Of a DNA stretch of 59,498 bases, positions 33,239 to 41,731 are shown one piece after another. The translations under genes and the position numbers were made by a program. The DNA is from Verrucomicrobiales bacterium (lineage in GTDB: Bacteria > Verrucomicrobiota > Verrucomicrobiia > Verrucomicrobiales > DEV007): positions 86,601-146,098 of the forward strand of contig PAAG01000002.1 in assembly GCA_002698785.1 (NCBI GenBank). The letters run 5' to 3'. Position 1 is the first letter of the stretch; each line of letters begins with the position of its first letter. Below the pieces are notes generated by a model. The model did no database searches, was not told the DNA's origin, and saw only the letters and a list, made by a program, of their open reading frames with translations.

Positions 33239-35311
33239 ATGAAACGGTCAAGACAGACGTTCCTTAGCACCGACTCCACTTTCCCTTCTTCAGAAACGGG
33301 AGAGATGGGGGAAGCGGGAAAGGAAACTATCGCAGATTTTGCCAACAGAGTGCTCTTCGGATCGACTCTGGAGGAAAAGCTGCGCCGCCCGTCCCTATTG
33401 TCCCTCACTTCGAGTCCTTCCGGGCTCGATAAAGGCATCCTCCATGCAGATCTCGTCCCGGGTCGCCCCGAGGGACTTACCTTTGCGCGGAGCGGAGCGA
33501 AGCGACCAAACATGCCCAGCCGTCCCGACCTTGTTGATGAGAAAAGCAGAGGTGTTCTTCTTCACTTCTTCGCAAACCACGAACTTCTGGCCGCGGAATT
33601 AATGGCTCTCGCATTGCTGAAATTTCCGGACGCTCCCGAGGAATTTCGCAAAGGTCTCATTCAGACGCTGAAAGAAGAACAATATCATACAAAATGGTAT
33701 GTTCGCCGAATGGCTGAATGTGGAGTGGAATTCGGCGAGTATCCTCTGAATCGCTTTTTCTGGGACGCCGTCTCCAGTATGGAGAGCCCACTTGACTACG
33801 TTTCTCGACTCAGTCTGACCTTTGAGCAGGCAAATCTGGATTACGCCCTGCACTATTCGGGACTACTTGAAGAGGCTGGCGACTCGAAAAGTTCTGCCAT
33901 ACTCAAACAAATTTACCAGGATGAAATCTCTCATGTTGGTTATGGACTGACCTGGTTTCGAAACTGGAAGAATAAGCAGACAGATGATTGGGCCGCGCTG
34001 AAATCCCAGTTACATTTCCCGCTTTCACCGAGCCGGGCCAAGGGTAACAAGACTCCCTTCAATCGGGAAGGAAGAATCGCCGCAGGTTTCGACGAATCTT
34101 ACGTCGATCAGTTGGAAATATTTGATCGTTCCAATGGCCGCACACCGAATGTTTTCTATTTCAATCCCGATGCGGAAAATCAAATCGGAGCGCTCCCTTC
34201 TCCCTATCATCCCAACGTAAAGATTCGCAGTGTAATTGAAGATTTGGAGATCCTTTCTGCATTCACCGCGAGGAGAGACGATGTTCTCCTGATGCGTCGG
34301 CCTCCCTCGGCGCCACACCGCAGGAAGCTCTTACAAGCAGGTTTCATATTGCCGGAGATCGAAGCAATTGAGGGCGACTGTCTCGGTCCAAGCAATCTCA
34401 TCCTGAACAGAAAGCTGCATGCTTTTCGTCCCTGGAGTCTCGCCCCGAACTTGCCCAAGCAGTTCAATCGTCTCGAATTGTCTGATTCGGTCACCCTCTG
34501 GAAACCCGAGTATGCTCCCCTGTTCTCTAAAGCGGAACAGGCGAAACACCTCGCCAAATGGATGGGTCCATCCTTTGTCTGTGAATCGGATGACAAACTC
34601 CCTGCCATACTCTCAGAAATTAGGGCCCAGGGGTGGAACAAAGCGGTCTTGAAGAAGCCATTCTCGACCGCAGGAAACGGAATGCAGTTTATCAATCTCG
34701 ATCGCATGGAATCTTGCCCTTCCAGAGCAGAGAACATGGTGGTCGAACCCTTTCATGACCGGGTATTCGACTTTTCCGTTCAGTTCGATGTAGGAAAAGA
34801 ACGCATCCGGAAACTGGGTATAGTCCATCAACTCGTCCAGGATAGCGGAGCCTATCGGGGCAGCCGTTGCTTTATCAAAACCTGCGAGGGCCTTTCACCG
34901 GAGCTTTCCCGATTCCTCATGGAGCATGCCCTTCCTCAGTATGAAAGCGACTCACCTTTCATCACGGCAGTTTTTGATTGGCTGAGATCCGTAGGATACC
35001 GCGGCCCTATGGGTATTGACGCATATGTCTTCCGCGAACCTTCCGGAAATCTTGGTCTGCGGCCAGCCTGCGAGATCAACCCTCGCTACACGATGGGCCG
35101 AGTGGCTCTGGAACTTCGAAAGCAGATCGCGTCGGGATATGGATTGGAATTCCGGATACTTCGGGCATCTGACCCTGAAGCGAATTCCGATGCTGCTATT
35201 ATCGATTCCAAAGGAAAAATGAGCGGAGGTTCTCTCATTTTGAATGATCTCCATTCGGACTCTCGTTTCGCCGCAAAGATCAAGGTTGCCAAAAAGGCTG
35301 CTGATCTTTAG
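33239..35311 (+). CDS. DUF455 ferritin-like domain fused to ATP-grasp domain
   Basis: A 690-residue two-domain protein. The N-terminal part (about 95-260) is a DUF455-type ferritin-like helical bundle with candidate di-metal ligands: E115 and E120 (FFANHELLAAEL), E147/H150 (KEEQYHTKW), E196 (LTFEQANLDYALHY) and E229/H232 (YQDEISHVGYGL). The C-terminal part (about 330-640) is ATP-grasp: the nucleotide-binding lysine pair is in VLKKPFSTAGNGMQF (470-484), and the Mg2+ ligands are E612 and N614 in ACEINPRYTMG. The join suggests a metal-dependent oxidation or hydroxylation tied to an ATP-dependent ligation. TTG 33218 is also possible, but ATG 33239 is preferred. It is divergent from the LptF/G-like gene. 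Confidence 0.82.
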   Translation: MKRSRQTFLSTDSTFPSSETGEMGEAGKETIADFANRVLFGSTLEEKLRRPSLLSLTSSPSGLDKGILHADLVPGRPEGLTFARSGAKRPNMPSRPDLVDEKSRGVLLHFFANHELLAAELMALALLKFPDAPEEFRKGLIQTLKEEQYHTKWYVRRMAECGVEFGEYPLNRFFWDAVSSMESPLDYVSRLSLTFEQANLDYALHYSGLLEEAGDSKSSAILKQIYQDEISHVGYGLTWFRNWKNKQTDDWAALKSQLHFPLSPSRAKGNKTPFNREGRIAAGFDESYVDQLEIFDRSNGRTPNVFYFNPDAENQIGALPSPYHPNVKIRSVIEDLEILSAFTARRDDVLLMRRPPSAPHRRKLLQAGFILPEIEAIEGDCLGPSNLILNRKLHAFRPWSLAPNLPKQFNRLELSDSVTLWKPEYAPLFSKAEQAKHLAKWMGPSFVCESDDKLPAILSEIRAQGWNKAVLKKPFSTAGNGMQFINLDRMESCPSRAENMVVEPFHDRVFDFSVQFDVGKERIRKLGIVHQLVQDSGAYRGSRCFIKTCEGLSPELSRFLMEHALPQYESDSPFITAVFDWLRSVGYRGPMGIDAYVFREPSGNLGLRPACEINPRYTMGRVALELRKQIASGYGLEFRILRASDPEANSDAAIIDSKGKMSGGSLILNDLHSDSRFAAKIKVAKKAADL

Positions 35312-35333
35312 ATTGTTAAGGTTTCTTAACAAA

Positions 35334-36344
35334 ATGCCTTCTTCTTGTTCAGTCTGGCGTATTGCGGCAATAGTCGGGTGTGTTTTCCTGAAAAGCACGG
35401 GAAGCCTATCTGCACAGGAGCTGTCGGAGTCAGTTTTGACTAAGGTGCGTAGCGCCACGGTAGAGGTTCACTTTCATGGGCAGTTACGTGGAGGCGGAGT
35501 TTTCGTAAAGTCCTCGGATGGCAAAGAGTTCGTGCTGACGGCGGCACATCTCTTTCCGAGCCCAAAAGACACGTGCACGGTAGTCGCATCCGACGACGAG
35601 GTGCTGTTCGCGACACTTACGGCATACGACCTCGGCCATGACTTGGCTTTGCTAGAAGTTGGACCGGAGGCCTCAAAGTATGGCGCGCTGAAGATAGCTT
35701 CAAAAACACCTCAAGAAACAGAACCAATCTTCAATTTCGGCCCGGCCTTACGTAGACGAACTCTTGTTCTATCTGGAAATGTTGCGGACTCCAGGACGTG
35801 TTACACAGACTTCTCGGCCTCTGAAGGTTATATCGAACACTACTTCGCAGGTGGTATTAATCCGGTCCTGACGTCTGGTGGAACATGGGTGAACAGGAAA
35901 GGTGAAATCGTCGGTGTTCAACACGGGCGTCTCATCGGCGATGAAGGAGCCCCTTCATCAGGACTCAGCATGGTTTCGCCACCGGCAGCAATTTCAAATT
36001 TAATTGAGAAACGAGCCGTTGCGTCCACCCCGAGTATTGGTGGATACGTCTGGGAGGTCTGGACCGCAGACCGACAGCTCCTGAGCAGGCTGCCAAAAGG
36101 AATTCACGGGGTGGTTGCGAGTCCAATCTTCAAAGGACGCCCGCTGGACAAGGCCGGGATCAAGAATTCCGATGTGATTGTGAGTTGCGATGGTTCAAAG
36201 ATTCGCAGGCGGCACGAGTTGCTCGAAGCGATACGTTCGAAGCCTCCCGGCACCACGTTCACCTTGGAGGTGATTTCACCGGGGTCTGGAAAACGGCGGA
36301 CAGTCTACCTGACAACCGACACGTTGGAAGCACTCTGGCAGTAA
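35334..36344 (+). CDS. Secreted S1C (trypsin-like) protease with C-terminal PDZ-like domain
   Basis: A 336-residue HtrA/DegP-like exported protein. The signal-anchor ends near residue 27 (LSAQ). Catalytic residues are H72 (LTAAHLF), D103 (GHDLALLE) and S181 (LTSGGTWVN, instead of the canonical GNSGGP). A PDZ-like domain occupies about 248-318 (GVVASPIFKGRPLDKAGIKNSDVIVSCDG). It starts 22 bp after the DUF455-ATP-grasp gene, so the two are probably cotranscribed. A 6-bp inverted repeat (GTTAAG/CTTAAC, 35315-35330) lies in the gap. The altered motif around the serine leaves activity uncertain. Confidence 0.82.
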   Translation: MPSSCSVWRIAAIVGCVFLKSTGSLSAQELSESVLTKVRSATVEVHFHGQLRGGGVFVKSSDGKEFVLTAAHLFPSPKDTCTVVASDDEVLFATLTAYDLGHDLALLEVGPEASKYGALKIASKTPQETEPIFNFGPALRRRTLVLSGNVADSRTCYTDFSASEGYIEHYFAGGINPVLTSGGTWVNRKGEIVGVQHGRLIGDEGAPSSGLSMVSPPAAISNLIEKRAVASTPSIGGYVWEVWTADRQLLSRLPKGIHGVVASPIFKGRPLDKAGIKNSDVIVSCDGSKIRRRHELLEAIRSKPPGTTFTLEVISPGSGKRRTVYLTTDTLEALWQ

Positions 36345-36350
36345 ATTGAG

Positions 36351-38387
36351 TCAGTTGATCTCTCGGAGGTATTTCTCAATATCAAACTGGGCCCGGACCG
36401 GTTTGGCTTTTCCGCGGTCTCGATAGCCATTTTTCAGCTTTCCGTCGAGAACTCGCGCCTTGGTGTTGTCCCTCCACTGGATATCGAAATACTCGGTCAA
36501 CTGACCTTTCAGCTTCTTGTCCAGAATAGGAAACATTGTCTCCACGCGCGAATCAAAGTTCCGAGGCATGAAGTCTGCGGACGAGAGATAGACAAGTGGG
36601 TTCCCTTCATTTTCAAAAATCAGCATCCGCGAATGTTCGAGATACTTGTCGACAATACTGATTGCTTCGATCGGATCACCTTCTTCGATCACGAGTGAGA
36701 ACATGCTCCTGACAATGAGCTTCACCGGAACACCTGCATTGGCAGCTTCTCGAATCAAGCCATTCGTCTCGACATCGGAAAAGTTGTTGATCTTAATTCG
36801 AATGCCGGATGGCTTCCCTTCTGCGTGATTTTCGATTTCCTTTCGAATTCTCTCCTTCAAGAAATTCCTAAGGTCGAATGGAGCTATCTTCAGGTGAAGC
36901 AAGTTGGGCTTTCGATAGGATCTCTCGAAGAAATCAAACACGCCGGACACATCCTGACCAATCTCTTGATTGTAGGTAAATAGCATGTGATCCGCGAAAA
37001 TGCCTGCGGTGTCCTCGTTAAAGTTTCCAGTACCCAAAACAGAATAAAAGCGGTCTCTTCCTGACTCTTTCCTCGTGATCAAAACGAGCTTGCTGTGAAC
37101 CTTCAATCCTTGAACTCCGAGTTGGACCTGGACACCGGCGTCGCGATATCGACTTGCCCAGCGAATATTTGCTTCCTCATCAAAACGGGCCTGGGGCTCA
37201 ACCAGAACGAATACTTCTTTTCCGTTTCGTGCCGCGGACTGGAGTGCGCCCGCGATGCAGGAATTCTTAGCCAGACGATATTGAGTAATCGAAATGCTTC
37301 GGACAAGTGGATCAATCGATGCTTCCTGCAAAAGACTGATCAGGTGTCGAAAAGGCTGATAAGGGACATGAATCAGAGCATCACGCTTTCTCAAAGTAGC
37401 AAAGTAACCATCCTTGAGCTTTAAGTTCTTATTGGGAACTGGTTCAGCCTTCTCATATGAAAGCTCCTTCTTTCCAAAATTGGGAAACGACAAGAGATCT
37501 CGACGGTTATGATATCTCGCTCCAGGATAAAGTGAATCCGAGCGCGCTAGATCCAGCTTTCGCAGGATCAGGTTCAGAAAATGTTTCGGAAAGTTCTCGT
37601 CAAAGTTCGCACGGACAGGAGATCCTTCATCCCTCGCTTTCAGGCTGTCCGCCAGCTTTTCGTAGTAACTTTCTGTAAAGTCGTCATCGAATTCCAACTC
37701 AGCATCCCGAGTAAACTTGATAGCGTAGGACTCGAAGACATCATACGGGAATGTAGCAAACACCTCATCGAGACCAAAACGAATCACATCGTCGAGGAAC
37801 ATCACCAATTGGGTCTTGCCCGTTTTCGGAAGAGGTACGAATCGAGGAAGATTACCGGGAATTTCGATCAGCGCATGCATCGGGCGTCCCGTACCATTGG
37901 ACTTGGACGCTTTCACAGCCAGGTACATCGGCAAGTCTTTCAATTTCGGCAACTTCGCCGAAGCCTTTAGAATAATCGGGAAAATGTGAGGGCTGACTTC
38001 ATTTCGAAAGTAATCGCGAAGGAAACCACGCAATGCGGCAGGAACGTCCGTATCCAGAATCAACTTGATACCGTTCGCCTCAAGGTCCGCCTTGACTTGC
38101 GCATACGCATGATTGTAGTCCTCAGCTTGGGCTCCTACGATCCGATTTACTTTTTTCAGAGTCTGATTGGGATCCGGAATACCGAGCTGCTTCCAATGCT
38201 CCCCGAGAGAAGCAAGCCTTTTCAGGGTAGCAACGCGAACTCGGAAGAACTCATCCAGGTTTGAACTGTAGATGCCGAGAAACTTGATCCGGTCGAAGAG
38301 TGGAACGGACGGATCGTCGGCTTCCTGCAGGACTCTGGCATTGAACGAAAGCCAACTGGTTTCTTTGCTACGGAACGAAGACTGCAT
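36351..38387 (-). CDS. ppk1: Polyphosphate kinase 1
   Basis: A 678-residue Ppk1, which reversibly makes polyphosphate from ATP. The N-domain starts SWLSFNARVLQEADDPSVPLFDRIKFLGI, and the catalytic region contains LVRSISITQYRLAKNS. The autophosphorylated histidine is H431 in GLKVHSKLVLI and the second conserved histidine is H585 in YLEHSRMLIF. GTGNFNEDTAGIFADHMLFT and SSADFMPRNFDSRVE are also typical. The length is within the normal range. It is convergent with the PDZ protease (stops 6 bp apart) and lies upstream, in transcription, of nothing else in this operon. It is near a PAP2 phosphatase and two porins with Pho-box-like sites. Confidence 0.96.
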   Translation of the reverse strand: MQSSFRSKETSWLSFNARVLQEADDPSVPLFDRIKFLGIYSSNLDEFFRVRVATLKRLASLGEHWKQLGIPDPNQTLKKVNRIVGAQAEDYNHAYAQVKADLEANGIKLILDTDVPAALRGFLRDYFRNEVSPHIFPIILKASAKLPKLKDLPMYLAVKASKSNGTGRPMHALIEIPGNLPRFVPLPKTGKTQLVMFLDDVIRFGLDEVFATFPYDVFESYAIKFTRDAELEFDDDFTESYYEKLADSLKARDEGSPVRANFDENFPKHFLNLILRKLDLARSDSLYPGARYHNRRDLLSFPNFGKKELSYEKAEPVPNKNLKLKDGYFATLRKRDALIHVPYQPFRHLISLLQEASIDPLVRSISITQYRLAKNSCIAGALQSAARNGKEVFVLVEPQARFDEEANIRWASRYRDAGVQVQLGVQGLKVHSKLVLITRKESGRDRFYSVLGTGNFNEDTAGIFADHMLFTYNQEIGQDVSGVFDFFERSYRKPNLLHLKIAPFDLRNFLKERIRKEIENHAEGKPSGIRIKINNFSDVETNGLIREAANAGVPVKLIVRSMFSLVIEEGDPIEAISIVDKYLEHSRMLIFENEGNPLVYLSSADFMPRNFDSRVETMFPILDKKLKGQLTEYFDIQWRDNTKARVLDGKLKNGYRDRGKAKPVRAQFDIEKYLREIN

Positions 38388-38467
38388 AAGCAGTTCACCC
38401 TATCCAACGTAGTGGGGAAAGCCAACGGGAGTTTGTGAAAATATTACGATTAGCCGAGAAATCCGTC

Positions 38468-39928
38468 TCACTCCGTTCTGCCAGACTCTTGCGGATCGCC
38501 GATGTAGATCGTTCCTGTGAATTCGGGATCAACGAGCAAACGACAACCTACATCCTTCGCTCGTGGGTCATCTGGTAGTTCACCGATTATCCTAGCATTC
38601 TCTCCCCCAATCAGTTTCACCACTTTTCCCCTGGGATAGAGATGAACCTCACCTTCGCCCGAGAAGAACTGAATTGTCGCAACATTCTCGATTCTGTCGA
38701 GATCGATCCACATTTTCGTATTCCCTGCCTCCATCTTCAGCTTGCGGACCCTTTCCCAAGGGAAATCCATGTAGAGCTGCTGATTCACTTCCGCCAGCCA
38801 TCCGCTGAATCTCTCCGAATACCAAATGGCGGAAAAGCCTTCTCTCTCCCACTCGACATAATGAGCACCGATTTTTGATGTCGGAACCCCATGTCCGTAG
38901 GCTTCACCTTCGATGTGAAGGTCTTCCCCTTGCCTAATTTCAATCTCGCCAATCGTGAGAATCAGCAGGATCTCAAGAGGTCCCTTTTTTGCGAAATCAT
39001 TGAGGATGTAGTAATTCCTCTGCCCCCGGTATGGCGACGCGAGCAAAATCGCAGTAACAAGCCCGACAGCTGCTGCTGCCATGGAAACAGTCAGCCACAA
39101 CGGCATTTTCCCAGATCTCAGACCTCGACGGACAATGCCTTTGTGGAGCCCAAAGAGGTAATAAAGCCCCATGGCAGTGAAGTAGCAGACGGCCCCGGCC
39201 CAGACCACATCAGAGAAAAAATGCCCCCCCTGGGCCATCCTCGCAATCCCCATAAACGCCCCTACCAGAAAGCCACCGATCAGGAACCACTGGGCCAACT
39301 TTTTGCGGTGCCTCCTCAGTAGGAAGAAGCCACAGACGAAATAAAAGCCCATGGTGGCATGGCCACAGGGAAACGATTTTCCATCACTTGATTTGTCTAT
39401 GGTGAGGATCTTTTCAAATTGGCTGTGCCCACCTAGCCCCTGAACTTCTCGAGGTCTGGGACGCCCCCAATACTCTTTCAGTCCGGCATTGGTTACAATG
39501 CCAGGCCCCACGATCGCACAGAAAAGCAAAAACAGGAATACTCGGCGCCACCGTCTTAATGGCTGTTTTTTCCAGCTACCGATGTATCCCAAAACCGAGA
39601 GCAGAACTACAATCGTGGCGGGGAAAGTGCCCAGTTTGTAAAGCGAGTACCAGAACGGATGATCTCCAAGCCGCCAACTTCCGTCTCCGGCCTGGTAGAT
39701 CAATTCCTGCATGCCCAGGTCGAAATTGGTCAACCGGGCAAAGACCGTCAGACCAGTAATTACGGCCAAGGGAATCAAAACCCAGCGCCACATGAAGACT
39801 GGCTCGGCCGAGTCTTGCTCGAGGTCGTCGCGCAATGTAGCGAACCAGTCCGAAGCTTTCCCGCGCAGTTCCTTCCACAGGGCCTTCGGGTGATAAGTAT
39901 CCGTCGCTGTTCCAGTTTTTTCCGTCAT
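38468..39928 (-). CDS. PAP2-family phosphatase with extra C-terminal domain
   Basis: A 486-residue membrane-bound PAP2 (acid phosphatase/PgpB-like) protein. The three phosphatase motifs are K151-x6-RPRP (KEYWGRPRPRE), PCGH (187-190, the PSGH variant) and AR-x5-H-x3-D (R230, H236, D240), facing the periplasm. About seven helices flank them. The C-terminal ~180 residues (about 305-486) are an additional beta-rich domain (IEIRQGEDLHIEGEAYGHG ... IYIGDPQESGRTE). Typical substrates are undecaprenyl-PP, phosphatidyl-phosphates or lipid A phosphates; the specific one is unknown. ATG 39928 is used; a TTG lies 6 bp upstream. Confidence 0.87.
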   Translation of the reverse strand: MTEKTGTATDTYHPKALWKELRGKASDWFATLRDDLEQDSAEPVFMWRWVLIPLAVITGLTVFARLTNFDLGMQELIYQAGDGSWRLGDHPFWYSLYKLGTFPATIVVLLSVLGYIGSWKKQPLRRWRRVFLFLLFCAIVGPGIVTNAGLKEYWGRPRPREVQGLGGHSQFEKILTIDKSSDGKSFPCGHATMGFYFVCGFFLLRRHRKKLAQWFLIGGFLVGAFMGIARMAQGGHFFSDVVWAGAVCYFTAMGLYYLFGLHKGIVRRGLRSGKMPLWLTVSMAAAAVGLVTAILLASPYRGQRNYYILNDFAKKGPLEILLILTIGEIEIRQGEDLHIEGEAYGHGVPTSKIGAHYVEWEREGFSAIWYSERFSGWLAEVNQQLYMDFPWERVRKLKMEAGNTKMWIDLDRIENVATIQFFSGEGEVHLYPRGKVVKLIGGENARIIGELPDDPRAKDVGCRLLVDPEFTGTIYIGDPQESGRTE

Positions 39929-39935
39929 CCGCAAA

Positions 39936-39964
39936 CGAAAAACTCCGGAGCTTGCGCTCCGGAG
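39936..39964 (-). terminator. Rho-independent terminator for the isomerase gene
   Basis: The 9-bp inverted repeat CTCCGGAGC/GCTCCGGAG (39943-39964) around a 4-base loop is followed on the minus strand by GTTTTTC. It lies between the stop at 40020 and the PAP2 gene start at 39928. Confidence 0.8.
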
Positions 39965-40019
39965 AAATCGAAATTTGAGAAGCGCAATTAGACGCTTTCC
40001 TCGGGGCGTGCAGCAGATA

Positions 40020-40886
40020 TCACAACCCGACGAGCGGATAAAGATTCTCGCGGCACCATTCGCCGTTTTGGATTGTCACACCGTCGGGGTCATCAACAGC
40101 TACGTGAGCTTCATCTTCACAGATGATCCATCCTTCGTAATTCCGAAGTGTGAGCCATTCTGTGATCTTGTGGAAATCGAGTTTTCCCGTTCCCATCTGC
40201 GCCCATGGCTCTGGCCCATTTCCTGAGAAATCTTTGTAGTGGATGTGGTTCACCAGATGCTGCCATTTGTTCAGCGTTTCAATCACATCCATTCCTCCTC
40301 GGATGATGTGCCCGACATCCGGAGTCCACCCTGTCACCGATGGATCGAGAGAACTCAAAACGACGTCGTAATCCTCCTGAGTCCGAACAAGAGAGGCCGG
40401 AGGGCTGTTGGGGTGGTAAGAACACTTGATACCGAGATCGGCAGCACGCTTCGACACTGCATTCACGTTCTTGGCCACATTCAATCGACGACGCTGAACG
40501 TCTTTCTCTCTTCCGCTGGGAAGAGTAACCGTACCCAGCATCGACCCGGGAAAGTGCTTGAGCAGCTCCATGGTGAAGTCTGCGGCTTCCCTTTCGTTCG
40601 GTGCTTCTTCTTCACCGTCCCACGCGCAAACAAGGGCGAGGCCAGCCAGTTCTACGTTGTGCTCCTGCAGAGTATCCTTGAGCTTGATGGGATCGCAGAA
40701 ATCACCCAGCCAGTATTTGCAGCAGCCAAGGGCACTTTCAGAGATTTCCAGCACCATCGGCTCAATACCAGTGAAGCCTGCCTCTCCAGCCACTTTGATC
40801 ATATGATCGAGCTTGTTGTCATAGCCCTTTCCGGTTCCCTGCATGAACCAGGTGTAGACTTCCGATCCGAATTTGATGTTCGCCAT
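40020..40886 (-). CDS. Sugar phosphate isomerase/epimerase-like (TIM-barrel) protein
   Basis: A 288-residue xylose-isomerase-like TIM barrel protein of the IolE/Hyi superfamily. The start IKFGSEVYTWFMQGTGKGYDNKLDHMIKVAGEAGFTGIEPM and the segments KCSYHPNSPPASL, VTGWTPDVGHIIRGGMD and LVNHIHYKDF carry the His/Asp/Glu metal ligands of the fold (also ICEDEAH). Specific substrates (inositol derivatives, hydroxypyruvate, sugar acids) cannot be read. It is downstream of the alpha/beta hydrolase gene on the same strand (41-bp gap) and is terminated at 39936-39964. Probably cytoplasmic (no signal peptide). Confidence 0.85.
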   Translation of the reverse strand: MANIKFGSEVYTWFMQGTGKGYDNKLDHMIKVAGEAGFTGIEPMVLEISESALGCCKYWLGDFCDPIKLKDTLQEHNVELAGLALVCAWDGEEEAPNEREAADFTMELLKHFPGSMLGTVTLPSGREKDVQRRRLNVAKNVNAVSKRAADLGIKCSYHPNSPPASLVRTQEDYDVVLSSLDPSVTGWTPDVGHIIRGGMDVIETLNKWQHLVNHIHYKDFSGNGPEPWAQMGTGKLDFHKITEWLTLRNYEGWIICEDEAHVAVDDPDGVTIQNGEWCRENLYPLVGL

Positions 40887-40927
40887 AGAGTTGAATAGGA
40901 TTTTGTTAAGATTTTACAAGGTTGTTA

Positions 40928-41731
40928 TCAGTGCGCCAGAAGCCACTCTTTCACGCGAGGGTTGAAGTCGTCGAGCTTTTCCCAATGGAAGGCGTGCCCC
41001 GCTCCGTCGTAGAAGTGTGAGTCGCAATTCGGAATGGCTTCAGAAACTTCTTTGCCCATCCAGATTGGTGTGAAAATGTCGTCTTTCCCTCCGATCACAA
41101 GGCAGGGAGCGGAGATGGAACCGAGTTGATCCAGCACACTGTGGTTGATGCACGCAGCCGCCTGACCTCGCAAACCGTGGTTCGGCTGAGGAGTGGGGTT
41201 CGCATCGTAATCTTCACGACCAGAAACGATGGTTTCATAGGCTTCGTCGTTGTCCCAGAAGGGCTTTGTGAAAATTAGAAGCTGCACGAATTCCATGAAC
41301 TGCTTGTTGTCGAGGTATTCCTTACAGGCCTTCATGTGTTCAAAGACAGAGGTCGCGTAGCGATCGCATCTCGCCCAAGGACACATCAGAACAGCGCTCT
41401 GCACTTTGTCGGGGTGCTTGAGGCAAAGTTGCTGAGCAATGATCGATCCCATCGATACACCCACAATACGTGCCTTCGAGATACCAAGCGCATCCATCAG
41501 TCCGGCGTAGTCATCTGCCATCATCTCGCTGGTGTAGTCTCCGGCGGGCTTATCCGTCAATCCGACTCCGCGATTGTCCGGCATAATGCAGCGAAAATTA
41601 GAGCTCCAGTCTTCTGCGTGAGCTTCCCAGACCTCTCCGCGGGCTGTAATGCCCATGATCATGATGAGAGGGTCACCTTCACCCTTCTCTTCGTAGTACA
41701 TCTGGATTCCGTTCGTTTCGACGTATGGCAT
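40928..41731 (-). CDS. Alpha/beta-fold hydrolase
   Basis: A 267-residue alpha/beta hydrolase. Its catalytic triad is seen as Ser in GVSMGS (about 92-97), Asp in VIGGKDDIFTP and His in YDGAGHAFHWE near residue 250. The oxyanion region is IMIMGITARGEVWEAH, and the DNRGVGLTDKP segment is typical. The relatives include C-C bond hydrolases, haloperoxidases and esterases; the substrate is unknown. No signal peptide. It is followed by the TIM-barrel isomerase gene, so both may work in one catabolic route (inference). Upstream lies a 600-bp gap shared with the porin gene. Confidence 0.87.
   Translation of the reverse strand: MPYVETNGIQMYYEEKGEGDPLIMIMGITARGEVWEAHAEDWSSNFRCIMPDNRGVGLTDKPAGDYTSEMMADDYAGLMDALGISKARIVGVSMGSIIAQQLCLKHPDKVQSAVLMCPWARCDRYATSVFEHMKACKEYLDNKQFMEFVQLLIFTKPFWDNDEAYETIVSGREDYDANPTPQPNHGLRGQAAACINHSVLDQLGSISAPCLVIGGKDDIFTPIWMGKEVSEAIPNCDSHFYDGAGHAFHWEKLDDFNPRVKEWLLAH

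Noticed and set aside
35315-35330. Inverted repeat GTTAAG/CTTAAC as a terminator
   Set aside because: Only a 6-bp AT-rich stem with no T-run after it; too weak for termination, though it may affect translation.
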